From assembly GCF_051400755.1 (NCBI RefSeq), contig NZ_JBLFFL010000002.1, forward strand, positions 248,001-312,000: a stretch of DNA of 64,000 nt, read 5' to 3'. The notes below the pieces were generated by a model. It ran no database searches. It was not told the origin of the DNA and worked only from the letters and a program-made list of their open reading frames with translations. The position numbers were made by a program, and so were the translations under genes. Origin of the DNA: Parapedobacter sp051400755. Lineage in GTDB: Bacteria; Bacteroidota; Bacteroidia; Sphingobacteriales; Sphingobacteriaceae. Shown one piece after another: positions 1-9,042 of this stretch (within the stretch, counting starts at the first letter, position 1; every line of letters begins with the position of its first letter).

Positions 1-243
1 CCCAAAGGTGAGCTGGGCGAGCGGGTTTATAACGTCATGACATCCAACAGGATGTTTCGCGACGATGAGTTTTTAATTCCTGCACGGCTCACACGGGGGC
101 GCTCCGCAATACGGGTACGGATAAAATTTGTTCCAGAAGATAGAGCGCTGTATCCTGGCCATCCATATCCTAAAAAAAGTGCGTGGAGTGAACTTCGATA
201 TGAGGTTTATAGTTATGTGATGCCTGACTTTGTGGTCAAGTAA
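1..243 (+). CDS. C-terminal end of a possible DUF2961/GH172 glycoside hydrolase (5' truncated by window)
   Basis: The frame is open from base 1 to a TAA at 241-243, so about 80 C-terminal residues are visible and the start lies outside the window. The piece has a beta-sandwich-like pattern (LTRGRSAIRVRIKF, then WSELRYEVYSYVMP) that resembles the end of DUF2961/GH172 proteins, a family that includes difructose-anhydride and arabinofuranoside hydrolases. An internal ATG at 37 is not a credible start because coding sense continues upstream of it. It sits 92 bp ahead of a SusC/SusD pair on the same strand, which fits a glycan locus. The family call rests on a short fragment and is tentative. Confidence 0.45.
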   Translation, partial: PKGELGERVYNVMTSNRMFRDDEFLIPARLTRGRSAIRVRIKFVPEDRALYPGHPYPKKSAWSELRYEVYSYVMPDFVVK

Positions 244-284
244 CGCTTGATCGGCTATCACGTTCCCTAAATACCTGAAAAATG

Positions 285-303
285 CTCAATGTAAACCATT
301 GAG
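285..303 (+). promoter_or_regulatory. Short hairpin upstream of susC-like gene 1
   Basis: CTCAATG (285-291) and CATTGAG (297-303) form a perfect 7-bp stem with a 5-nt loop. It ends 32 nt before the SusC start. There is no T-tract, so it is not a typical intrinsic terminator. It may be a 5'-UTR structure or the end of the preceding transcript. I found no clear TAnnTTTG promoter in 244-335. Confidence 0.35.
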
Positions 304-335
304 TAACCAATTATTGCTTAACCATAACCGAATGT

Positions 336-3300
336 ATGATGAAACAAATGAGACGATTGTTATGTGGTGCGTTTGTGCTGATGTTATACGGCCAAGCGAC
401 TTATGCACAGACCAAAACCATTGCCGGTAACGTTGCGTCCTCGGTAGACAGCATTGGCATTGGCGGTGTGACGGTCCAGGTAAAAAACAGGGCCCAGCGG
501 ACGGTGACAGACAACGGGGGGGATTTTTCCATTGAGGTCAATGCGGGGGAGACCCTGGTCTTCAATTACCTTGGTTACAGCACCAAAGAGGTCACGGTAA
601 GCAACGAAGCAACGAAGCTGGTGATTTTCCTTGATGCCTCAAATGACCGGCTTGATGAGGTGGTGGTCATCGGGTATGGACAGCAGCGGCGGCGCGATCT
701 GACGGGTGCCATCGCATCGGTGAGCGCTGAGGAGTTCGAAAACGAGCGGCCACAAAATGTTGCTGATATCCTGCGCAACAATACGCCGGGTCTAGCGGTC
801 GGGATTTCGTCTTCTGCCCAGGGGGGCGGGAGTTTCGAGATCCGGGGAAACAACAGTTTGCGGACATCCACCGATCCGTTGATTGTACTGGATGGTGTGA
901 TCTATGTGGGTAATCTTTCGGATATCAATCCGAATGATATCGAGTCGATAGATGTGATGAAGGATGCCTCTTCTGCGGCCATTTACGGCGCGCGCAGCGC
1001 CAACGGGGTCATCCAGGTCACGACCAAGCGGGGGAAGGAGACTGGCAAACCGGTGATCAATCTTAACTCCAGCATAGGCCTGTCACAACCAACAGGCTAC
1101 GGGGAAGTATATGGCGCCCAGGAGTTTGTCAATTGGCGTTCAGCATTGATGAAATCATTGAATTATTATAACCCCGCAACCAAGGATAAGCTGTATTTGT
1201 ATGATCATCCGGATAACCTCCCATCCGGTGTCAGCCTGGATGACTGGCGCGAAGGACTGAGCGGTGAGCCGTTGGATATCTGGCTTTCACGGCTGGGAAT
1301 GAGACCATTGGAGATCGAAAACTACAAAGAAGGCCGCTCCATTGACTGGGCGGACATGGTGTACCATAACGCATTCAGGCAGGACCATAACATTTCCCTA
1401 TCGGGTAGGGCCAGCGCACTTAGCTATTTTGTATCGTTGGGCTATAATAACAATGAGGGGGTAGTGGTTGGAGACCGGTTCAAAACCATCAGAAACCGGA
1501 TCAATATCGATGCCGATGTAACTAGGTGGCTGAAGGTCGGGATCAACTCGCAATTTGCCAGACGGGATGAAAGCAACGTGAACGCGGGGACCGATATCCG
1601 GGTTATTTCTCCTTGGGGAAGCCTGTATGAAGATGATGGGACGACGCTGCGGCTAAGTCCGGTGGATGATTTGGTCGCAGCGCGCAATCCACTTTATGAT
1701 CGCGCATTTACGGATCGGTTATTGGACATCACGACGCTTACAAGCACGTTGTTTGCGCATGTAAAATTGCCATTGGGAATCACCTACCAAGCCAATTACA
1801 CCCCCCATTTTAACATGCGGCGCTATTTCAACCACCAGTCCGCCGCACATCAAGAATGGGGGCGGTTCGGTGGTCAGGTCAACCGGGAACACAGTGAGAA
1901 TTTCACCTGGCAACTGGACAACCTGATCAAATGGAGCCGTGCATTCAATAATCACCAGCTGGATGCGACGGTCCTGATCAATGCGGAGAAAGTGCAGGGA
2001 TGGGGCGACAACCTCAGCGTGCAGGAGTTTGCTCCATCGGACGTACTGGGTTATCACAATGTCGGTGCGGGGAGCAGCGACACCCGCAATGTCGGAAGCG
2101 ACGACATCTACAGTACGCGGGATGCGTTAATGGGGCGCCTGAATTATTCATTCAAAGACCGGTATATGGTTACCCTGGCGCTCCGCAGGGACGGGTTTTC
2201 GGCCTTCGGTGTCAGAAATCCACGGGCCTATTTCCCGACGGCAGCATTGGGATGGGTGTTGAGCGATGAGACTTTCCTCCGGAACGACTTCCTTACCTAT
2301 GGGAAACTGCGGCTTTCGTGGGGCGAAAACGGGAACTCGGCCATCGGCATATATGATGCATTATCACCGATAGGTATCAGCCAGTACCCGTATTATGATC
2401 TGGTCACTGGCGCGGCGTATGAGGTGAATCGGATGTTTGTTACCCGAATGGCGAACCATGAGCTGAAATGGGAGCGGACCCAGCAGTTGAACGCCGGTTT
2501 TGATTTTTCGATCAAAGAAGGCCTGTTTGACGGTTCGATCGACCTGTATCGCTCGACCACACTTGATCTGCTGGTAGATCGCAGTCTGCCGCTGGTTAAC
2601 AGCTACGCCAGCGTGACAGATAACTTGGGGAAAGTGGAAAACCGGGGGATCGAGTTTATCCTGAATGCCGCGGTCATGAATCGCAAGCATTTTACGTGGA
2701 ATTCCAGTTTCAACTTCACGTTAAACCGGAATAGGATCGTTAGTTTGTATGGCAATATGGAAGATGTGCTGGATAGCGGGGGAAATGTCATCGGTGAGCG
2801 CGAATCCGATGATATCCTCAACAGGTGGTTCATCGGGAAGGCCATTGATGCCATATGGGCACCGCGTGTGCTGGGCGTGTGGCAGTTGGGAGAGGAAGCA
2901 CAGGCGGCGGAATACGGACAATTTCCCGGTGATTTCAAGCTGAAAGATGTGGACGGAAACGGGGTGATCAATCAAGCGGATTACGAATTTCAGGGCAATC
3001 GGGAGCCCCAATACAGGTGGAACCTCCGGCAGGAATTCAGGTTGTTCGAGCAACTGGAGTTTGCTTTCAACCTGTATGCACAGCTGGGATATAAAGCGAT
3101 TTTCAACCAAGCGAAAAACAGCGATGGTTTCCCCGAACGGCAGAATGCGTTCGTGACAGCCTATTGGACCCCCGAAAATCCGACCAATGCGTACAGCCGG
3201 CTCTATGCGCTGACAGGCGGTGTGCCCTTTGATATCTATCGGAACAAATCGTTCATACGCCTCGACCGGGTGAGCGTGGCGTATTCCGTTCCGCAACGTT

Positions 3301-3449
3301 ACCTCAGTAGCATCAGCCTGAAGAGCCTGAAGCTCTTTTTTAATATTCAGAATGTGGGCGTTTGGGCGCCGGATTGGGAATTGACAGATCCGCAGGCGGA
3401 AGGTTTATATCCGCGGAATTATACGTTCGGTATTAACCTGTCGCTGTAA
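336..3449 (+). CDS. SusC/RagA-family TonB-linked outer-membrane transporter
   Basis: This is a 1037-residue TonB-dependent outer-membrane channel that would import a ligand captured by the SusD-like lipoprotein encoded next. A signal peptide covers residues 1-24 and ends AYAQ. A carboxypeptidase-regulatory-like domain follows at about 27-110, then the SusC signature DEVVVIGYG and the plug (LIVLDGVIYVGNLSDINPNDIESIDVMKDASSAAIYG, written here only as landmarks LDGV, DIESIDV and AAIYG), then a long beta-barrel ending in an aromatic/hydrophobic strand (FGINLSL). There is no N-terminal STN domain, unlike the other two SusC proteins here, so it is probably not controlled by a trans-envelope sigma/anti-sigma pair. 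Starts at 336 and 339 are both possible. Confidence 0.95.
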   Translation: MMKQMRRLLCGAFVLMLYGQATYAQTKTIAGNVASSVDSIGIGGVTVQVKNRAQRTVTDNGGDFSIEVNAGETLVFNYLGYSTKEVTVSNEATKLVIFLDASNDRLDEVVVIGYGQQRRRDLTGAIASVSAEEFENERPQNVADILRNNTPGLAVGISSSAQGGGSFEIRGNNSLRTSTDPLIVLDGVIYVGNLSDINPNDIESIDVMKDASSAAIYGARSANGVIQVTTKRGKETGKPVINLNSSIGLSQPTGYGEVYGAQEFVNWRSALMKSLNYYNPATKDKLYLYDHPDNLPSGVSLDDWREGLSGEPLDIWLSRLGMRPLEIENYKEGRSIDWADMVYHNAFRQDHNISLSGRASALSYFVSLGYNNNEGVVVGDRFKTIRNRINIDADVTRWLKVGINSQFARRDESNVNAGTDIRVISPWGSLYEDDGTTLRLSPVDDLVAARNPLYDRAFTDRLLDITTLTSTLFAHVKLPLGITYQANYTPHFNMRRYFNHQSAAHQEWGRFGGQVNREHSENFTWQLDNLIKWSRAFNNHQLDATVLINAEKVQGWGDNLSVQEFAPSDVLGYHNVGAGSSDTRNVGSDDIYSTRDALMGRLNYSFKDRYMVTLALRRDGFSAFGVRNPRAYFPTAALGWVLSDETFLRNDFLTYGKLRLSWGENGNSAIGIYDALSPIGISQYPYYDLVTGAAYEVNRMFVTRMANHELKWERTQQLNAGFDFSIKEGLFDGSIDLYRSTTLDLLVDRSLPLVNSYASVTDNLGKVENRGIEFILNAAVMNRKHFTWNSSFNFTLNRNRIVSLYGNMEDVLDSGGNVIGERESDDILNRWFIGKAIDAIWAPRVLGVWQLGEEAQAAEYGQFPGDFKLKDVDGNGVINQADYEFQGNREPQYRWNLRQEFRLFEQLEFAFNLYAQLGYKAIFNQAKNSDGFPERQNAFVTAYWTPENPTNAYSRLYALTGGVPFDIYRNKSFIRLDRVSVAYSVPQRYLSSISLKSLKLFFNIQNVGVWAPDWELTDPQAEGLYPRNYTFGINLSL

Positions 3450-3464
3450 TTATATGACCATAAA

Positions 3465-5360
3465 ATGATGACGTTTATGAAAACGACAGCTAAAAAAATT
3501 AAAACTGCTATATTGGCGCTTATGTCGGTAGTTGCCCTCTTGATCATTCCATACGGCTGTAATAAGGAGTTTTTGAGTCCTAAGCCACTATCTATTTTTA
3601 CACCAGAGAATGCGATGACCAGCGTGGCCAGCTTGTATAATGCGCTTGCCGCTTGCGACATTCAGGTCCGGGAAGAGATTTACGGGGATTCGCCTCCCTA
3701 TCTTACCGAACTGATGTTTTCTGACCTCTCTGTAGAAGGGATGAATGATAACCCCGGGACCAACCAGAATGCGACGCTGATGGTGACACCTACCGCCAAT
3801 TTGGATAATGGCAATGGTAACCGGATCTTATGGCATATCGAAAACGGATACCGAGGGTTGCGGAATGCGCATGTGGTGATTGATGCCATCAATAATTTTG
3901 AGATGGAAGAGGCGGAGAAGAATGCGATATTGGGCATGGCGTACTTCCATCGGGCCATGCGGTATTACCGCCTGACACATCAATTCGGCGATGTGCCGTA
4001 CGTGGGAAAGCATATTATATCTCCGCGGCTGGATTTTCATTCTACCCGACGCGAAGCCATTTTGCGCAAAATGAAACAGGATTTGGAATTTGCCGTACAA
4101 TGGGTGCCTGATCAGGTAGATCGGGGGCGACCGACAAAAGGGGCTTGTGGGCACTTATTGACCAAAATCAATCTTGCATTGGGCGCATTTGATGATGCCA
4201 TTGCTTCTGCCAATGCGGTGATTAATAGTGGAGTATATGCCTTGATGCGGGAACCTTTCGGCGCCGTGCCTCAGGAAGAAGGCAACTATTTTTCGAGCCG
4301 CGGTATTGTGAGGGACGACGTAGTTGCCCGGCTGCATTGGTACGCTAATAAACATATTCCCGCCAATAAGGAGGTGCTGTACATGGTCAATTCGGAGGAG
4401 AGCTTGCCGAGTTCACGCGCAGATCTGCAGATCATGCGGCAAGCGCTGCCATTCTGGAGCAAGACGGCTGCCAAGCAAATCTATACGCCAGACGGCAGAC
4501 CTGGCATGTCCGATCAGGCGGGACGGGAGATCGATTTGGTACGGTCGTTCGGCCGGGGCATCGGCCGTACGCCGCCTACGGTTTATCATGCTGTTGAGAT
4601 ATGGGATGATCCCAATGACCTGCGCCACAAGCAGTATAACTGGATGCGCATGGAAGATTTGGTTTATAATCACCCGGACTTAAAAGGGACAAGCGCTTAT
4701 TATGGCCAGCCATTGCAATTACAGACTGAAAACGGCAGGGTGCTGACATCGGATACCATCGGCAATTGGTATGGCTGGCCGCACTATAAAGTGTATACAC
4801 CGGATCCAAGGAACGTACAGCCCCGTGGAGGGGCGGGTGACTGGTATATTTTCCGTTTGGCCGAAACCTACTTGCTACGGGCCGAAGCGTATTGGTGGAA
4901 GGGGCAGCCCGAACAGGCCATGGCCGACATCAACGAGGTGAGGACACGGGCGCATTGCGCACCCTATACCGATGCCAGCCAAGTGGATATCGGTACGGTA
5001 TTGTCTGAGCGTGCGCGCGAGTTGTATTGGGAGGAGCCGAGAAGGACCGAGCTGACCCGTATCGCCTTTATCTTTGCGCAGACTGGGACCGCATTCCACG
5101 GCAAAACGTACTCCATGGCCGATTTCGGGACCAGCAATTTTTATTATGACTGGTTGATGGAGAAGAATAACTTTTTCCGGGATAATGTGGTTGCCTTTAA
5201 TGGTCAGACTTATGATATTAAGCCTTACCATGTACTTTGGCCAATCCCACAGCGTATGATTGATGCGAATACGCTGGGCATCATTAACCAAAATTTTGGG
5301 TACGACGGATATGAAAATAATGTTCCGCCGTTGGATGAAATACCGGCAGAAGAACTATAG
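3465..5360 (+). CDS. SusD/RagB-family nutrient-binding outer-membrane lipoprotein
   Basis: This 631-residue partner of the preceding SusC begins 15 bp after its stop. It has a lipoprotein signal with lipobox IPYGC (Cys about residue 32). The N-terminal half has the TPR-like pattern of RagB proteins (NGYRGLRNAHVVIDAIN, then AYFHRAMRYYRLTHQFGDVPYV). The C-terminal SusD region carries RLAETYLLRAEAYWW, NEVRTRAH, and ELYWEEPRRTEL, and ends in the usual HVLWPIPQ segment. It would sit on the outer leaflet as the lid of the SusC channel. The ligand cannot be deduced; its neighbours suggest a carbohydrate. Confidence 0.94.
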   Translation: MMTFMKTTAKKIKTAILALMSVVALLIIPYGCNKEFLSPKPLSIFTPENAMTSVASLYNALAACDIQVREEIYGDSPPYLTELMFSDLSVEGMNDNPGTNQNATLMVTPTANLDNGNGNRILWHIENGYRGLRNAHVVIDAINNFEMEEAEKNAILGMAYFHRAMRYYRLTHQFGDVPYVGKHIISPRLDFHSTRREAILRKMKQDLEFAVQWVPDQVDRGRPTKGACGHLLTKINLALGAFDDAIASANAVINSGVYALMREPFGAVPQEEGNYFSSRGIVRDDVVARLHWYANKHIPANKEVLYMVNSEESLPSSRADLQIMRQALPFWSKTAAKQIYTPDGRPGMSDQAGREIDLVRSFGRGIGRTPPTVYHAVEIWDDPNDLRHKQYNWMRMEDLVYNHPDLKGTSAYYGQPLQLQTENGRVLTSDTIGNWYGWPHYKVYTPDPRNVQPRGGAGDWYIFRLAETYLLRAEAYWWKGQPEQAMADINEVRTRAHCAPYTDASQVDIGTVLSERARELYWEEPRRTELTRIAFIFAQTGTAFHGKTYSMADFGTSNFYYDWLMEKNNFFRDNVVAFNGQTYDIKPYHVLWPIPQRMIDANTLGIINQNFGYDGYENNVPPLDEIPAEEL

Positions 5361-5494
5361 ATACCGCTTGGCAACCCATGGGAATCGCGATGATGGCGGA
5401 TACGGCGCTCGGAAGTAATGCTTTTTGCTAGAAGACGGATAAAAAACAGGTAGAATAGGATAGCAAAAGAGTGGTCGGTGGTATGCGACGACGC

Positions 5495-5502
5495 TATATT
5501 TG
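5495..5502 (+). promoter_or_regulatory. Candidate -7 element (TATATTTG)
   Basis: TATATTTG matches the Bacteroidota -7 consensus TAnnTTTG exactly and lies 34 nt upstream of the DUF1080 start at 5537. No clear TTG is seen about 19-20 nt further upstream. The rest of the 176-bp gap (5361-5536) shows nothing else that I recognise. Confidence 0.4.
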
Positions 5503-5536
5503 ATGTTTGGATTGATACTTGATATTGAGAATAGAC

Positions 5537-6199
5537 ATGCGGTTGATTTTGTTATCTTTTGTGGGAGCAACAGTGTTATTCTGTTCAAATGCCTATAGCC
5601 AACAACGGACACAGGCTAGCCAACCAGCTAAAACAGTAGCGCTTTTTGACGGCACGACACTCAACGGCTGGAAACCGGTGAATCTGGATGATGCGAAGTA
5701 TTGGACAGTGGCCGATAGCTTCCTAACCGGGGGGGATGGCGTAAACAATGTACCGAAAAACACGTACTTGCAGACCACGAAAGAATACGGCGATTTTGAG
5801 TTCAGGTGCTTATTCCGACTCACCGGCGATCCCGGTACCGGCTTTATCAACAGTGGCATCCAATACCGCTCGCACGTGGTGGACAATGACATCGTGGGGT
5901 ACCAGGCTGATATCGGTGATGGGCATTGGGGGGATATCTATGACGAACATCGGAGGGCATTATTGGTGGCCGGTGAGTTGGGTACCTTGCAGCATCTGAT
6001 CAATAAGGGTGACTGGAACAGTTACATTGTCCGCGTGCGGGGAGATCACCACGAGCTTTACATCAATGGTGTAAAAACGGCGGATTATGTCGAAAAGGAT
6101 CCGAATATCCCCTCTACAGGCGTAATCGCTTTTCAGCTCCATGGCGGTGGGGCAGCGAAGATCCAGATAAGGGATGTGACCCTTACGGAATTACCTTGA
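5537..6199 (+). CDS. DUF1080 (3-keto-glycoside hydrolase-like) secreted protein
   Basis: This 220-residue secreted protein is of the DUF1080 family, concanavalin-like beta-sandwich proteins. Several members have been linked to cleavage of 3-keto-glycosides after sugar oxidation. A signal peptide occupies about residues 1-22 (LLSFVGATVLFCSNAYSQ). Family hallmarks are VALFDGTTLNGWKPV near the start, YGDFEFRCLFRL in the middle, and a C-terminal IAFQLHGGGAAKIQIRDVTLTEL strand region. An in-frame TTG at 5519 precedes the ATG, but the ATG at 5537 starts directly at the signal peptide and is preferred. It lies between SusCD and a dehydrogenase-like protein, which fits an oxidise-then-cleave pathway. 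That function is inferred. Confidence 0.85.
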   Translation: MRLILLSFVGATVLFCSNAYSQQRTQASQPAKTVALFDGTTLNGWKPVNLDDAKYWTVADSFLTGGDGVNNVPKNTYLQTTKEYGDFEFRCLFRLTGDPGTGFINSGIQYRSHVVDNDIVGYQADIGDGHWGDIYDEHRRALLVAGELGTLQHLINKGDWNSYIVRVRGDHHELYINGVKTADYVEKDPNIPSTGVIAFQLHGGGAAKIQIRDVTLTELP

Positions 6200-6254
6200 T
6201 GACCAGATTATTATATCCTAAATTATTAACTTTTACAGCATAACCAATTTAAAC

Positions 6255-9041
6255 ATGCATTTACGTTTATCCCGTAGTTATTTCTTGTTTCTTTTTGCTA
6301 CGGTTGTTGTGGCTTGTACCGGCGATTCGGATTCGGCGGATTCCAACCAGATCGATCGTGAATATGTATTAAACGCCAAAATGATTGGCTATACGGGCAT
6401 CGGCGGCGACATCGATGGTCAGCGCAATCCCCTGCTCCGCGCAAAAAAAGGCGAACGGGTGAAGGTTTCGCTCGTCAATGGCGAACTGATGGCGCATGAC
6501 ATCACCTTGGAAAAGCTCGGCATCAAGAGTGAGACGATGCTGGAAGAAGGGGATACCACCAGTATCGTCTTCACGGCGACGGAAGATGACTCCTATTTTT
6601 GCAGCTTGCCGGGGCATCAGCAGGTGATGCGTGGCCAGTTTAAGATTGTAGAACATTTTGAACCGGTGGTAAGTGACAATTGGGGAATCTCACCCCGTAA
6701 GGACGGTCGCCCGCTGAATCTTGGTTTTGAACGCGGCAACCTCCAGGACTGGAAGGCAACGGGCGACGCGTTCGGCGCCCGGGCGGTGACCTATGATCCA
6801 GCACCTTGGTATCCAGACAGCGTGGTGCTTAAGCAGTCGGGCGACTATTATGTGAGCAGCGGTGGAACACTGAATTATAAGGCCATCGGTACGTTGACTT
6901 CGGCAACGTTTGCGGTGACCCATCCCTGGGCATCCTTTAAGATCACCGGTGGTGCATTGGCGGGGTTGCGGGTCGAACTGGTCGATGCGGCGACAGATTC
7001 GGTCATTTTCAAGATGTCTGGACATATCAATGAAGATCATGCGAGCGACCCTGCCCATGCGGCTTTCCGTCCGGTGGTGGTCGATTTGACAGGGCATAAA
7101 GGTAAGGAGATCTACATCCGCCTGGTCGACGAGGAAGCCGGTACCGTGCCAGAAATTGCTTACATCGGGGATAATCCATGGGCGCATATTTCCTTTGACG
7201 ATTTCCGTTTTCATGAGGAAAGGCCGTCTTATCCGAACGAGTTGCGCCCGGATGATGTAATCATCCTGCCTCCGCGGGATCCCGTGCCGCACGCAGGGCT
7301 CTCGGGTGCAGAAGCAGCCAAGGTGATGGATGTGCCTGATGGCTTTTCGGTAACACTGGCCGCATCCGAGCCGGATGTGATACGTCCGATCGCCTTCACG
7401 CAAGACGACCGGGGCAGGCTATGGGTGGCCGAGGCACATACGTATCCGGTGCGCGCGCCGGAAGGACAGGGCAAAGACCGTATCCTCATTTTTGAAGATA
7501 CCGATGGCAACGGTACATTGGATAAGCGGAAGGTATTCATGGAAGGGCTCAACATGGTGAGCGGCATCGAGCTGGGTTTCGGCGGGGTATGGGTCGGAGC
7601 GGCACCTTACCTGATGTTTATCCCCATAGATGAAGAAAAGGATGCTCCAGCCGGTAAGCCCCAGATCCTGTTGGATGGCTGGGCCTATGAAGATACGCAT
7701 GAAGTGCTCAACACGTTTAAATGGGGGCCGGATGGTTGGTTGTATGGTACCCACGGCGTATTTACCCACTCCAATGTGGGTAAGCCGGGTACGCCGGACG
7801 ATGAGCGCACACCCATCAATGCGGGGGTATGGCGGTATCACCCTACCCGCCATGAATTTGAGGTATTTGCGCATGGCACAAGCAATCCCTGGGGCATTGA
7901 TTTCAATGATTATGGACATGCCTTTACCACGGTATGCGTGATCCCTCACCTGTTCCACATGATCCAGGGCGCAAGGTATCATCGTCAGGGCGGCGAGCAT
8001 TTCAACCCCTACACCTACGAAGATATCAAGACCATTGCTGACCACGTGCATTGGCTGGGTGATCAAGGCCCTCATGCCGGCAATTTCCGGTCGGCGGCCG
8101 CCGGGGGCGGACACGCGCATTGCGGTGCCATGTTTTACCTGGGCAATAAGCATTGGGGCATCGACCGCAATGCGATTTTCATGAACAACATCAACGGTTT
8201 TCGGGTCAATATGGATATCACCAAACGCCTGGGGTCGGGATATACCGCAAGTCACGGTAAAGACTTCATTGTCACCAATGATTTTTGGTCGCAGTGGCTC
8301 AATTTCCAGATTACGCCGAGCGGGTCGGTGTTCGTCATCGATTGGTATGATAAGAACCAATGCCACAGTCCCAATCCGGATGTGCACGACAAGACCCTCG
8401 GCCGTATCTTCAAAATTACGCATAAGCAGGATCAATGGGTGAGTGTAGACCTCGCCAAAAAGACGAGCAAGGAGTTGGTGGAATACCAACTCCATGAAAA
8501 TGAATTTTATGTGGCTCACAGCCGTCGTTTGCTACAGAAAAGGGGAGCCGACAAGGAAGTGCATGAGGGGCTGTGGAAGATTTTCAACGACAATCCGGAT
8601 GTTACCCGCAAGCTGCGTGCGCTATGGGCATTGCACGCGACCGATGGAATTGACGTCAAGCAGGCGTTGGATTTACTGGGCCATCAAGATGAAAATGTAC
8701 GGGCTTGGGCGATACAGCTGATCGCCGAAAAGAAAAATGTACCAGACAATGCGCGTAAGCGGTTCGAATCCCTCGCCAAAAGTGATACCTCGGCCCTGGT
8801 ACGGCTATACCTTGCTTCGGCGCTCCAGCGGATGGAACCAAGCCAGCGGTGGGAGATCGTAAAAAACCTGAGCGCACATGAGGAAGATGCTGCCGATCAT
8901 AACCTGCCGTTGATGGTGTGGTATGCGTTGGAGCCGTTGGTCGCATTGGATGCCGAACGCGCGACGGAACTCGCACAACGCGCCAAACTGCCCAACCTGC
9001 AGGAGTTCGTTTCAAGACGCATCGCAGACGGAAAAAAATAG
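6255..9041 (+). CDS. Cupredoxin / jelly-roll / dehydrogenase-like beta-propeller / HEAT lipoprotein
   Basis: This is a 928-residue lipoprotein (lipobox VVAC, Cys21) with at least four parts. Residues about 35-135 form a plastocyanin/azurin-like domain with all four type-1 copper ligands visible: His81, Cys116, His121, Met125 (C-x4-H-x3-M). Residues about 150-320 look like a carbohydrate-binding-type jelly roll (LNLGFERGNLQDWKATGDAF). Residues about 350-720 form the propeller of the 'putative membrane-bound dehydrogenase' group common in Planctomycetes and Bacteroidota (GRLWVAEAHTYP, DTDGNGTLDKRKVF, GPDGWLYGTHG, NPWGIDF). HEAT-like helices follow to the end. There is no CxxCH heme motif, so copper is the only visible redox centre. 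The natural reading is oxidation of a sugar or polyol in the periplasm. The substrate is unknown. Confidence 0.85.
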   Translation: MHLRLSRSYFLFLFATVVVACTGDSDSADSNQIDREYVLNAKMIGYTGIGGDIDGQRNPLLRAKKGERVKVSLVNGELMAHDITLEKLGIKSETMLEEGDTTSIVFTATEDDSYFCSLPGHQQVMRGQFKIVEHFEPVVSDNWGISPRKDGRPLNLGFERGNLQDWKATGDAFGARAVTYDPAPWYPDSVVLKQSGDYYVSSGGTLNYKAIGTLTSATFAVTHPWASFKITGGALAGLRVELVDAATDSVIFKMSGHINEDHASDPAHAAFRPVVVDLTGHKGKEIYIRLVDEEAGTVPEIAYIGDNPWAHISFDDFRFHEERPSYPNELRPDDVIILPPRDPVPHAGLSGAEAAKVMDVPDGFSVTLAASEPDVIRPIAFTQDDRGRLWVAEAHTYPVRAPEGQGKDRILIFEDTDGNGTLDKRKVFMEGLNMVSGIELGFGGVWVGAAPYLMFIPIDEEKDAPAGKPQILLDGWAYEDTHEVLNTFKWGPDGWLYGTHGVFTHSNVGKPGTPDDERTPINAGVWRYHPTRHEFEVFAHGTSNPWGIDFNDYGHAFTTVCVIPHLFHMIQGARYHRQGGEHFNPYTYEDIKTIADHVHWLGDQGPHAGNFRSAAAGGGHAHCGAMFYLGNKHWGIDRNAIFMNNINGFRVNMDITKRLGSGYTASHGKDFIVTNDFWSQWLNFQITPSGSVFVIDWYDKNQCHSPNPDVHDKTLGRIFKITHKQDQWVSVDLAKKTSKELVEYQLHENEFYVAHSRRLLQKRGADKEVHEGLWKIFNDNPDVTRKLRALWALHATDGIDVKQALDLLGHQDENVRAWAIQLIAEKKNVPDNARKRFESLAKSDTSALVRLYLASALQRMEPSQRWEIVKNLSAHEEDAADHNLPLMVWYALEPLVALDAERATELAQRAKLPNLQEFVSRRIADGKK

Positions 9042-9042
9042 G

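Noticed and set aside
7419..8519. 366-codon minus-strand frame inside the copper propeller gene
   Set aside because: It lies wholly opposite conserved propeller sequence and shows no signal or domain of its own.
8923..9042. Upstream extension of the FG-GAP gene
   Set aside because: The 40 codons overlap the dehydrogenase gene and lack a signal peptide, whereas the ATG at 9043 is followed by one.
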